Origin: Micropterus salmoides
Taxonomy: Eukaryota; Chordata; Actinopteri; Centrarchiformes; Centrarchidae
NCBI RefSeq assembly: GCF_014851395.1
Contig: NW_024041484.1
Coordinates: forward strand, 3,055,015-3,119,014
DNA length: 64,000 nt
Reading direction: 5' to 3'
The notes below the pieces were generated by a model. The model was not told where the DNA came from. It saw only the letters and a program-made list of their open reading frames with translations, and did no database searches. Positions 55,513-64,000 of this stretch are shown here, in pieces (positions within the stretch are counted from its first letter, which is position 1; every line of letters begins with the position of its first letter). Position numbers and translations under genes: made by a program.

Positions 55513-56357
55513 TTTAAAATGGTTTATTGCTTGTAATGGAGCTGAGATAGATAGAAAAGTACGGATCAAGTGTCCAGAGGGTGGGCTGAGGGATGGGGGA
55601 GAGGGTCAAGGGATGAGGGGTAGGGGTTGAGGTGTGATGGATGAAGGGTTGAGGGGAAGACAGGTGAGGAATGAAGGTGAGGAGTCGGATCCGCGCCGAT
55701 GGATGCGTGAGTGAAGAGCAGACCAATGTCTGCTGGCAAGAAGGTGTGCAGGAAACGGTGGAGTCGAGACTCTGGGTGGGGGACTTCATATGGAAAGGTG
55801 TGCGTGAGCGTTTCTGATATCGTTTAGGTCATTGCAGATGTAAGTGAGGTATGCTGGTGAGGACCAGCGGCCAAGGATTTTATTACATTGTCTGTGATTC
55901 CCTGCCTGGAGATGGTGGAGGCAGCTCTGATGCGGAACGGATGCCCAAAGTACAGTTTGGGGGATATGGCTGGATAGAATTTGGCAGAGGAGTTGGTGAA
56001 ATAAAGTCGTATATGTGGTAGTTTTCTTGGACTGTTTAGACTCCTAAAGAATGGCTGCGATAAGACTGGGTACGTGTCGTAGATGGTAGGGGAAGGGCTG
56101 AAAATTCAGGTGGCCAGTCCGCTGCGAACCAACTACCGCCGTAGTAGCTGAAGACGACAGAAGGGGGAGCATCTGTGAAGAGCTGGATGACTTCTGGCTT
56201 GGTGACGTGGTCTTCGTGGAAGAAGGAGATGCTGTTCCAAGATGAAAGGAAATGTAACCATGTTTAAGCTCCATTTGCGTACGGCATCTGGTTTGATGAG
56301 GTCACGGAGGTGGGACGGAGGCGGCTATGCAAAGGAGATGTGACGGGAAGGATCGAC
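55513..56357 (-). pseudogene. Ngaro-like tyrosine-recombinase retrotransposon relic (RNase H plus recombinase C-terminus)
   Basis: On the minus strand, 56280-56140 carries RNase H fragments of a DIRS/Ngaro element ('FHEDHVTKPEVIQLFTDAP' and 'SYYGGSWFA' in adjacent frames). About 55990-55830 carries the C-terminal recombinase signature: 'LYFGHPFRIRAAS' (family GHSFRIGAAT), then 'NVIKSL', and in a shifted frame 'SSPAYLTYI'. The DNA between these, including most of the recombinase, is missing. This family is distinct from DIRS copies A-C, whose motif is 'AHSTRG'. A Crypton origin of the recombinase part is possible, but the adjoining RNase H favours Ngaro. Confidence 0.6.
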
Positions 56358-56673
56358 CACCATCTTATCTTAAAGACCTCATAGTACCAATTACTACCAC
56401 ACCAGAGCACTGCGCTCCCAGAATGCAGGGTTACTTGTGGTTCCTAGAGTCTCCAAAAGTAGACTAGGAGCCAGAGCGTTCAGCTATCAAGCTCCTCTCC
56501 TGTGGAACCAGGTTCCAGTTTGGGTTCAGGAGGCAGACACCATCTCCACATTTAAGAGCAGGCTTAAGACTTTCCTCTTTGATAAAGCTTATAGTTAGGG
56601 CTGGCTCAGGTTAGTCCTGAACCATCCCTTAGTTATGCTGCTATAGGCCTAGACTGCCGGGGGACTTCCCATG
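56358..56673 (+). repeat. L2-type LINE ORF2 C-terminal fragment, sense
   Basis: Nearly identical to 6066-6378 of the L2 at 5225, from 'ccatcttatcttaaagacct' through the stop and into the UTR ('gactgccgggg'). It is cut at 'cccatga' where the antisense L2 begins. Confidence 0.9.
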
Positions 56674-57036
56674 ATTCAATTCAATTTTATTTATATAGCG
56701 CCAAATCACAACAAAAGTTATCTCACAGCACTATACATAAAGAGCAGGTCTAGACCGTACTCTATGATGTTATTTACAGAAGCCCAACAGTTCCCACCAA
56801 GAGCAGCACTAGGCGACAGAGGCAAGGAAAAACTTCCTTTTAAGAGGCAGAAACCTCGAGCAGAACCATGGCTCAGGGGGGGGCCATCTGCCTCGACCGG
56901 TTGGGGTGAAGGAGAGAGAGAGAGAGAGCGAGAGAGAGAGAGCGATGGAAGGAGAGAGAGGGGAGGGAGGCAGCCTACACAATATACACACAGAGGTACA
57001 GACAGTAAAGGTGATGTTGCTATAGACTAAATGAAA
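56674..57036 (-). repeat. L2-type LINE 3' UTR, antisense
   Basis: Starts with the reverse of the L2 tail ('ttcaattcaattttatttatat') and extends to the complement of about 6700 in the 5225 copy, including the GA tract at 56910-56942. It is tail-first against the sense fragment, so it is a separate insertion rather than a 5' inversion product. Confidence 0.9.
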
Positions 57037-57039
57037 AAT

Positions 57040-57720
57040 GGTACTTTTCAAAATCCATGTTACAAAGTGCTTCACAAGGGCAATAATATAATATAACACA
57101 GTCGTAAAACCATCAGGTTTTAAATGAAAATAGATAAACAAGAAAAAACTGTTGAAACAGATAAAAACAAGAAAGATACTATTAATTACAAATACAGTTA
57201 AAACAATTAAAGTTAAATGTAATCAGTAAAAGGGATTAAAAGAAGGGAGTTAACTGACCCAGCCGTCCTAATTTCCTTGAGGATCTCAAAGTACGTGCAT
57301 ACCGTTCTAAAAGGTCAGAAATATAGCAGGGCAAAAGTCCACTAAGAGCCTTAAAAGTAATCTGTAAAATTTTTAAATCTATTCAAAAACATACTGGGAG
57401 CCTGTGTAAATATGCTGTTCTGGTTAAAAGCCTGGCAGCTGAGTTCTGGACAGTCTGGAGTCGATCAACAGATTTTCCGTTTAAGCAAGTAAAAAAGCTG
57501 TTGCAGTTATCCAGGCTTTATGAGATGAAGGCATGTCAAATGGTCTCAGTGTCTTTAAAAGTTAAGATAGATCGTATTTTTGATGTGTTTCTAAGATGGT
57601 AAAAACAAGATTGATTGGAGATGAGCTGAAGTTCAGAGGCCGTAGGTGAAAGTTATATCCTCAGTCATGTTAAATTTGATGTATTTAAAATGGCTGCTGA
57701 CAAAAAATACAACATAATAA
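57040..57720 (-). repeat. Antisense retroelement 3' region, family unassigned
   Basis: The phrases 'ttacaaagtgcttcacaagg', 'agcctggcagctgagttctgg' and 'gttgcagttatccaggct' belong to a dispersed fish retroelement family. The first phrase is shared with 2590-2625. I cannot name the family. Confidence 0.5.
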
Positions 57721-57860
57721 TAAAGTTAAGAAATGTTCAAATACCAGTAGATGATGAAAACACTGTAAACATAACAGTGTACATCCCCAACTGAAATACA
57801 CCCACCCAAAAACCTTTATTTTAGTTGGTCATGTTATTTTCATCTAGTTCAAGGCAAATT

Positions 57861-58615
57861 TCAGACTGCAGGCCTTAATGCTCAATTCTGATTTTTTTGT
57901 TTGACAGTTCACATTATAGCTTATATGTGGCCCATATCAGACTTCAGTGTGGACTGTCCGTGGCCTGAAAGTGACCCGCATGCGCAGAAGAATAACATGA
58001 TGTCTGACACAGCACGCTGTTGTACAGAAGTAAACAGGGCCACAATTTAGCTCTAGTTAGCTCATACTCGCTAACCCTCCCACTATTCACGGGAGACTCC
58101 TGTATTTCATTGTCCTTTCATGGGTCACATTTCTTCTGAAATATGAGAAGTGTTCACAACTTTCTGTTCTTTTCATTACAGTTTCTGGCACTGTACAAGT
58201 CTACTGCCCCACAACTCTCTCTCAACTGTGTCTAGCTAGCATGTAACTCAGAAGAGAGCTCGCGGTCCGGAGGATTTCAAGGGGAAAAAAGGGAATTTGT
58301 GAGAAGATGATAGCGAGGTAGAGAAGAAGGAGAGCCACATGTTTAATCATGGCTTTGTGGAGATTTTTCATTCACCGCAGCTCCGTCACAGCTGAACTGT
58401 GACAACAGCTGCTCTAGAGTGACGTTGCATCAATTCCGATCCGAGTGTCCAGACTCAGGTCACATTTAAAAGGACCCGATCTGTATCGGATTTGGACCAC
58501 ATATGAAAATGGCCCGAATCTTAACTGAAAAAGATCAGACTTTATATGACTTGACTTGGTCAGATCTGAGTCACATATGAGCAAAGGATTTGGGTCACTT
58601 TGGCCAGCAGTCTGA
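57861..58615. mobile_element. Non-autonomous hAT-like element
   Basis: The inverted ends 'tcagactgcaggcc' (57861-57874) and the complement of 58602-58615 agree at 13 of 14. Both subterminal regions carry the 'gatcagact..atatg..tggtcagatctgagtcacatatg' style motifs typical of a common fish hAT MITE family. It has no coding capacity. The flanking duplication is not clear. Confidence 0.6.
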
Positions 58616-58727
58616 ACGGTCTCCTGTCATTCAGATTCCAGTTCCTTCTCCTGCTTGATCACCTCACACCCTTCACCTGGTTGTCCCCTAGTTGCTCACT
58701 TGCAGCTCATCATCATCATCATTAGTC

Positions 58728-59025
58728 TGTGCGGCTGTGGCTCAGGAGGTAGAGCGGGTTGGCCGTTAATCGGAAGGTCGGCGGTTCAATCCCTGGCTCC
58801 CCCTAGTTGCGTGTCGAAGTGTCCTTGGGCAAGATACTGAACCCCGAATTGCCCCTGGCGGCTATTCCGCCAGTGTATGAATGAGTGTGACTGTTAGTTT
58901 CCGTTTGAGCACTTAGGCTCAGTGTGTGAATGTGTGACTGGTGAATGCAGATGTAGTGTAAAAGTGCTTTGAGTGGTCGAAAAGACTAGAAAGGCGCTAT
59001 ACAAGTACGGAGCATTTACATTTAC
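58728..59025 (+). mobile_element. tRNA-derived SINE
   Basis: Starts with a tRNA-like head: A-box-like 'tggctcaggaggtagagc' and B-box-like 'ggcggttcaatccctgg' about 30 bases apart, the split promoter for RNA polymerase III. A body follows ('gtgtccttgggcaagatact', 'gaatgagtgtgactg'), then a LINE-like tail 'ggcgctatacaagtac'. The head is not a foldable functional tRNA. A second, antisense fragment lies at 49570. Confidence 0.85.
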
Positions 59026-59157
59026 TTATGGTGCATTCCATTTGCCCCAGAAGTCGGAGTGCGGGACTCGGGTTGACTTCGTATCCTTTAGAAAAACTGG
59101 GAAGTTGGAGTCTGATGCATTTCATTTGCCACACAACACAACAGGTCGGACAACAAG

Positions 59158-59418
59158 ATGGATGCCTCCAGAAAACTAACTGTTGCAGCAGCAAGTACGG
59201 ATTACAGAGCGCTACAACAAAGTATTCCTTTCACCTACGAGACCTCGAGGACAATGTCAGAAAGAGCAGAAGGTATGATAATGTGTCAACGTATAGTATA
59301 TCAGTGCCCTATGGAAGTACACACGTATGTAACAATCAAACTTAAAACATTATATGGCTTTTATTACATTCCCACATACTGCAGCACCACTGAAAAAGGG
59401 CCACTGTACTTAGCCTGA
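59158..59418 (+). pseudogene. Possible Harbinger accessory (DNA-binding) protein fragment
   Basis: An 86-codon frame from an ATG at 59158 ('MDASRKLTVAAASTDYRAL') lies just inside the left terminus. Autonomous Harbinger elements carry a Myb/SANT-like second gene, and the position fits, but I see no SANT motif. It may equally be 5' UTR or a chance frame. Confidence 0.25.
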
Positions 59419-59869
59419 AAAGGTGAGTTAAAGAGGTGAAGCAGAGCAAAGACTGCTCACCTGATCTAAACTGATGAACATCAGCCAGCTGGTCATAGCA
59501 ATCCTTCACCTTTCTCTGCGCGATCTCACAATTCCACCTCGCCAGTTCACCTGCCTAACACCAATTTGCCCAACGGGGTTCATGTATAACATGCATGTAA
59601 GCAATTTCAAAAGTCCGAATGTCCTTTAGCCAGAAGGCTTTTCTAGGAAGCAAAGTTATACTAATGTTATGGATAACTTGTGAAATCATGAAAACAGGAG
59701 TAAAGTAGTCCTTCAATGTATAAACAAAGCTTGAGACATCATTACATCTTCAGATCTGTTAAATAAAGTTGTGCAAGCTAGTAACCTCCCTTTGTATAGG
59801 CCTTGGAATTATTATTAATTACATTTTTCCCCTTTATGGTCTCACTGGTCTCAGTCATGCTGACCATGG

Positions 59870-60650
59870 ATGAGCACCTCTTGCTCGTCATTTCAGGATC
59901 ACAAAACAACAGTTTGACTATCTGATGAAGTTGCAATACAACAGGCTACACAGTGAGCACAGTCAAGCCAAGTATATGGTAAGACAAAACAGCTTCAGGG
60001 AGATGTCTGACAAATTTGATGTGTCACAGTCGGCAGCGTACCGAATCATCCTGCAAGACCATCATGTCAGGCATGGGGACAACCTTCATCTCCTGGCCAA
60101 ATGAGTGTGACAAAGCTGTATCTGCTGCTGCCTTCCACCGCCTCTGTGGCCTTGATGGGGTCATCAGGGCGATTGATAGATGCCACATCAGGATCCAGGA
60201 AATCATACTACTCCTCCCTTCAGGGGACTGTTGATGAGAGGGGCCGCTTCATCGACATCTTTTCTGGACCACCAGGCAGGGTGCACAATGCCAGAATGTT
60301 TAGGGACTCTACAAGGAATGGCAGGAGAAAATGCGTGAGTACCGCCTGCTGGGGGACAGTGCCTACATTGGCCAGGCCTTCCCATTCACCATGACCCCAA
60401 AACATGATAATGGGGCACTAACAGAAGAAGACGGAAGAAGGGGAGGGTCATTGTAGAGCAGGCATTTGGATGAATGAAATGCAAATGTGGAGGCGTCTAC
60501 GTGACATGCAGAACACCCGGATTGAAACTGTGGTCATGATCATCACGGCTTCCTGCTTCTTGCACAACATGTCAATTGTTGCTTTGGGCATGTGTCCACA
60601 ACACACACGTAGCTGCCTGAGGGAGGAGGATGATGACAATGAGTAGACAA
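59870..60650 (+). pseudogene. PIF/Harbinger nuclease, decayed second copy
   Basis: Homologous to the copy at 52007-52927: 'FREMSDKFDVSQSAAYRIIL', 'TFISWPNECDKAVSAAAFHR', 'CGLDGVIRAIDRCHIRIQ' (first catalytic Asp kept in 'AIDRCHI'). In other frames come 'GRFIDIFSGPPGRVHNARM' and 'YRLLGDSAYIGQAFPFTMTP' (second Asp kept in 'GDSAYIG'), then 'VIVEQAFG' (Glu kept). The three catalytic residues all survive, but the coding sequence changes frame several times and has stops. It lost part of the stretch before 'RGRFIDIF'. Confidence 0.85.
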
Positions 60651-61399
60651 TTTTATTTGCCAGCATCTGTCCCTCCACACATCACACAATATTGACAACT
60701 TTGATAAGTATCCAATATTCCATGTTTTGTGCAAATGGCAATGTAGATGAATTCATAGTTTAGGCAACTGTCCTGCTCACAAACCTCCTAAATAAATCAC
60801 CATCTGCTTAGGCCTCTTGCTGCATTTATCAATAACTGTCATATCATGCATTTGATTGCATAATTCTGATCATGTTTATTCACACATGGTGATTAAAAAC
60901 GGTATGTTTAGAATGTCTTAAGATTTAATGCAAGTGTATGTAAGGAGATATGAAATTAATGTCATGCTATGACAACTCTCATAAATGTGATGATATGTGT
61001 GATGAATTATTGATGATTAAATGATTCTCTTGCATTTGATGTGACTGCTATTTCCTAGGTTACTTTGACTGGATGATTATGTTGTGAATAACGCAATCAC
61101 TTACATATTGTGAGTTAACTTGTTTTAATAATGATTGGCAGACGACTACCACGTGTCGCTGTTCTGAGACATCACTTATAGATACAGCATGCCCTGGAAT
61201 CCACAGTGAGATGTTGTCATTGTCATGTCACTTGTCACTTCTGGTCTCAGAACTTGGAATATACCTCGGAAAACAAGTTCTGAGTACAAATGGAACGCAC
61301 CAGAATTCCCATGTCATGCACTAGTTCCTTGCAAGATTGTCTTCTGCCAAGCATTCCAGAGTTCCTTTAGATGAGTCTGTCCCATTTGTGCTAGACCTT

Positions 61400-61512
61400 T
61401 CTTGTGTCAATCAGATTTGACAAGGAAGCTCTGGCAAACCATGATGCTTTGGCAATATTGTTGTTTCACATTCATGCCAATAAAGCTAATTTGAATTGAA
61501 TTGAATTGAAAA
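61400..61512 (+). repeat. LINE 3' tail with (TTGAA)n
   Basis: 'gatgctttggcaatattg' and 'catgccaataaagctaa' are followed by a TTGAA repeat, the end of a fish L1/Tx1-type LINE. Only the last 110 bases are present. Confidence 0.65.
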
Positions 61513-61996
61513 GAACACTTTGAAGAACTCCTGAATTCTTCCCAAACATGTGCTCTGTAGAGGAGGTAGAGTCAGAAGACTTGTGAGAAGCTTGATCCTT
61601 ATGCCTGGCAGAAGTCACTGAGGTAGTTAAGAAGCACCTCAGCAGGAAGGTGTAGAGAGTCGAACATTGTCTTGGATGACATGCCTCTTTAAAGTCCCGG
61701 GCAGAGAGGGGTTGTGGTTTCCCACTTTTAAAACAGGGACAATAGGTTGTGCTCCAATATCAAAGTAATACACTGCTCATCCTCCATGGGACAGTTTACT
61801 CCAGGGTACTGGAAACAAGACACTGACCGGTTGTCAAACCTCGGATTCAGGAGGAGCGATGCAGACTCCATCCTGGCCATGAACAGTGGACCAGCTCTTT
61901 ACCATTACAGTTTGTAGGACTTTGGGGTAGACCCAGAACACTGAACATCTGGACTGCCTTGATTAGCCTGCTGCCACCATGACCTGGCCACAGATA
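61513..61996. other. Unassigned interval before the Tc1
   Basis: No gene or repeat is recognised. It ends with the TA (61995-61996) used as the Tc1 target. Confidence 0.45.
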
Positions 61997-62215
61997 CAGT
62001 GGGTACGGAAAGTATTCAGACCCCTTTAAATTTTTCACTCTTTGTTTCATTGCAGCCATTTTCCAAAAATCAAAAAAGTTCATTTTATTTCTCAGTAATG
62101 TACACTCAGCACCCCATCTTGACAGAAAAAAACAGAAATGTAGAAATTTTTGCAAATTTATTAAAAAGAAAAACTGAAATATCACATGGTCATAAGTATT
62201 CAGACCCTTTGCCGT
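61997..62215 (+). repeat. Tc1 left inverted terminal repeat (IR/DR type)
   Basis: Starts 'cagtgggtacggaaagtatt'. The outer direct-repeat motif is at about 62011-62026 and the inner copy ('aagtattcagaccc') at about 62196-62210. The complement is found at 63414-63631. Confidence 0.92.
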
Positions 62216-62393
62216 GACACTCATATTTAACTCAGGTGCTGTCTATTTCTTCTGATCATCCTTGAGATGGTTCTACACCTTCATTTGAGTCCAGCTGTGT
62301 TTGATTATACTGATTGGACTTGATTAGGAAAGCCACACACCTGTCTATATAAGACCTTACAGCTCACAGTGCGTGTCAGAGCAAATGAGAATC

Positions 62394-63413
62394 ATGAGGT
62401 CAAAGGAACTGCCTGAAGAGCTCAGAGACAGAATTGTGGCAAGGCACAGATCTGGCCAAGGTTACAAAAAAATTTCTGCTGCACTTAAGGTTCCTAAGAG
62501 CACAGTGGCCTCCATAATCCTCAAATGGAAGACGTTTGGGACGACCAGAACCCTTCCTAGAGCTGGCCGTCCGGCCAAACTGAGCTATCGGGGGAGAAGA
62601 GCCTTGGTGAGAGAGGTAAAGAAGAACCCAAAGGTCACTGTGGCTGAGCTCCAGAGATGCAGTCGGGAGATGGGAGAAAGTTGTAGTAAGTCAACCATCA
62701 CTGCAGCAATCCACCAGTCGGGGCTTTATGGCAGAGTGGCCCGACAGAAGCCTCTCCTCAGTGCAAGACACATGAAAGCCCGCATGGAGTTTGTTAAAAA
62801 ACACCTGAAGGACTCCAAGATGGTGATAAATAAGATCCTCTGGTCTGATGAGACCAAGATAGAACTTTTTGGCCTTAATTCTAAGCGGTATGTGTGGAGA
62901 AAACCAGGCACTGCTCATCACCTGTCCAATACAGTCTCAACAGTGAAGCATGGTGGTGGCAGCATCATGCTGTGGGGGTGTTTTTCAGCTGCAGGGACAG
63001 GACGACTGGTTGCAATCGAGGGAAAGATGAATGCGGCCAAGTACAGGGATATCCTGGACGAAAACCTTTTCCAGAGTGCTCTGGACCTCAGACTGGGCCG
63101 AAGGTTTACCTTCCAACAAGACAATGACCCTAAGCACACCGCTAAAATAACGAAGGAGTGGCTTCACAACAACTCCGTGGCTGTTCTTGAATGGCCCAGC
63201 CAGAGCCCTGACTTAAACCCAATTGAGCATCTCTGGAGAGACCTGAAAATGGCTGTCCACCAACGTTTACCATCCAACCTGACAGAACTGGAGAGGATCT
63301 GCAAGGAGGAATGGCAGAGGATACCCAAATCCAGATGTGAAAAACTTGTTGCATCTTTCCCAAAACAACTCATGGCTGTATTAGATCAAAAGGGTGCTTC
63401 TACTAAATACTGA
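62394..63413 (+). CDS. Tc1 transposase (339 aa, uninterrupted)
   Basis: DDE transposase that excises and reinserts the element at TA dinucleotides. With the start at 62394 (A at -3) it has 339 residues, matching the usual length of about 340; an ATG at 62385 in the same frame would add three. An N-terminal paired-like DNA-binding region with two helix-turn-helix parts (about 1-115) contains an AT-hook-like 'GRPAK' at about 58-62. Catalytic acids: Asp152 in 'WSDETKIELFG', Asp243 in 'FQQDNDPKHTA', Glu278 in 'SPDLNPIEHLW', spaced D-34-E as in Tc1. The glycine-rich box 'GGGSIMLWGCF' is at about 187-197. There are no stops, and it ends 'GASTKY' just before the right repeat. I see no missing key residue. 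Confidence 0.95.
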   Translation: MRSKELPEELRDRIVARHRSGQGYKKISAALKVPKSTVASIILKWKTFGTTRTLPRAGRPAKLSYRGRRALVREVKKNPKVTVAELQRCSREMGESCSKSTITAAIHQSGLYGRVARQKPLLSARHMKARMEFVKKHLKDSKMVINKILWSDETKIELFGLNSKRYVWRKPGTAHHLSNTVSTVKHGGGSIMLWGCFSAAGTGRLVAIEGKMNAAKYRDILDENLFQSALDLRLGRRFTFQQDNDPKHTAKITKEWLHNNSVAVLEWPSQSPDLNPIEHLWRDLKMAVHQRLPSNLTELERICKEEWQRIPKSRCEKLVASFPKQLMAVLDQKGASTKY

Positions 63414-63631
63414 GCAAAGGGTCTGAATACTTATGACCATGTGATATTTCAGTTTTTCTTTTTTAATAAATTTGCAAAAATTTCTACATTTCTTTTTTTT
63501 TTCTGTCAAGATGGGGTGCTGAGTGTACATTACTGAGAAATAAAATGAACTTTTTTGATTTTTGGAAAATGGCTGCAATGAAACAAAGAGTGAAAAATTT
63601 AAAGGGGTCTGAATACTTTCCGTACCCACTG
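63414..63631 (-). repeat. Tc1 right inverted terminal repeat (IR/DR type)
   Basis: The complement of the left arm, ending 'ccgtacccactg' before TA. Differences from the left arm are few; one is a longer poly-T/AAAA tract near 63492. Confidence 0.92.
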
Positions 63632-63633
63632 TA

Positions 63634-64000
63634 AATAGCAGAATATGGATGGATTCAGACTCAAGTTATGAGTTTTCATAGATGTATTTTAGAAGAAAAA
63701 ATATGGCACGCCACTTTCAGCAGAGCTTTGCTGTAGTGCATTGAGGTGCACATCATGAGAGTCAGCTAAATATAAGACCTGTGCTCATTTTACTTCTGTT
63801 TGTCATGCAGCTGAAACTTCAGGGACAGAATATTAAACTTAAGTATCTGTTTGGGTGTCAAGGCATTGGTGGCCTCAAGCTAAGCCTCGGCACAACTGTG
63901 ACTTCTATACTAATATTTAAATACAGCCTCTGGAGCAACTTTAGCATGATTCAGCAGAAAAGTTCACTGCTTACTCTTGGATCTTTAAGTTGCTGACTTT
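63634..64000. other. Unassigned right end of the window
   Basis: A frame at 63781-63996 is open to the window edge region but has no motif. No element is recognised. Confidence 0.4.

Larger units (their letters stand above)
59029..61302 (+). mobile_element. PIF/Harbinger transposon with both termini
   Basis: The ends 'tggtgcattccatttg' and, on the complement, 'tggtgcgttccatttg' (61287-61302) match at 15 of 16. Inside on the plus strand are a short first frame (59158-59418), which could derive from the second Harbinger protein, and a broken nuclease gene (59870-60650). The 3-bp target duplication expected for Harbinger is not obvious (tta on the left, gaa on the right). Confidence 0.8.
61997..63631 (+). 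mobile_element. Complete Tc1 transposon with intact transposase
   Basis: A 1635-bp element flanked by TA on both sides (61995-61996 and 63632-63633). It has long inverted terminal repeats of about 215 bp (61997-62215 and 63414-63631) that are nearly identical. Each arm contains an outer and an inner copy of a 'gtattcagaccc' motif, the IR/DR arrangement in which transposase binds two sites per end. One uninterrupted gene lies between. The near-identity of the arms and the open frame suggest a recent insertion. Confidence 0.96.

Noticed and set aside
55514..55789. Pro/Ser/Thr-rich 91-codon minus-strand frame as a new protein
   Set aside because: It lies downstream of the Ngaro-like recombinase end and is compositionally simple (PLTLSPIPQP type); more likely 3' non-coding sequence of that element.
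56910..56942. GA-rich tract as a regulatory array
   Set aside because: It is the inherited microsatellite of the L2 3' UTR, present in the sense copy at 6774-6816.
58728..58800. Possible functional tRNA gene
   Set aside because: A- and B-box-like motifs are present, but the rest does not fold as a tRNA and it continues into a SINE body with a LINE-like tail.
1..64000. CRISPR arrays, bacterial operons, phage modules or a defence system
   Set aside because: No regularly spaced repeats with unique spacers, no operon-like runs of genes and no ribosome-binding-site pattern. Everything recognisable is a eukaryotic transposable element.

Overview
The window reads as a repeat-dense, non-genic stretch of a teleost fish nuclear genome. 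I recognise no host protein-coding gene, rRNA, tRNA gene or CRISPR array. The fish assignment is an inference from the mixture of transposable elements: an L2-type LINE with an ATTGA-repeat tail, a Rex1/CR1-type LINE, a Rex3-like tail, Tc1 elements of well-known fish families, PIF/Harbinger, hAT, fish-type DIRS retrotransposons, a Ty3/Gypsy gag and a retroviral pol scrap. One 500-base run of N (1498-1997) is an assembly gap.

Layout. 1-5035 is mostly unassigned with small LINE tails. 5036-11141 holds a miniature DIRS derivative (5043-7180) split by an L2-type LINE, followed directly by DIRS copy A (minus strand) with an intact tyrosine recombinase frame. 12628-14874 is a TA-flanked IS630/Tc1-mariner relative with a three-exon, decayed transposase. 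15.4-17.35 kb holds a retroviral RT scrap and a degraded LTR in the same orientation. 20.3-21.4 kb holds a small solo LTR and a Ty3/Gypsy gag start. 22.1-29.5 kb is a three-layer nest: repeat R, split by a 5.9-kb hAT with a perfect 8-bp target duplication, itself split by DIRS copy B. 31.7-34.3 kb is a decayed ZMYM-type hAT carrying a 70-bp retroposed tail. 36606-38116 is a 1.5-kb LTR. 39586-43060 is DIRS copy C, which has lost its recombinase and ends in an inverted copy of its own 5' leader. 44830-48332 is a Tc1 split by a second copy of repeat R, which is itself split by a TTAA-flanked foldback element. 50134-51025 is a solo LTR; 51412-51832 and 54488-55511 are hAT-like; 52007-52927 is Harbinger; 52992-54402 is a Rex1-type LINE; 55830-56357 is an Ngaro-like remnant; 58728-59025 is a tRNA-type SINE; 59029-61302 is a Harbinger with both ends. 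61997-63631 is a complete Tc1 with an uninterrupted transposase.

How the parts relate. The elements do not form a cooperating gene system. The biology here is a layered insertion history. Several pairs within the window serve as empty/filled sites for each other (R1 versus R2, mini-DIRS versus DIRS copy C), which lets insertion order be read directly. Only the Tc1 at 61997-63631 looks capable of making a functional transposase from this sequence alone. DIRS copy A keeps a recombinase frame but has lost the RT catalytic segment.
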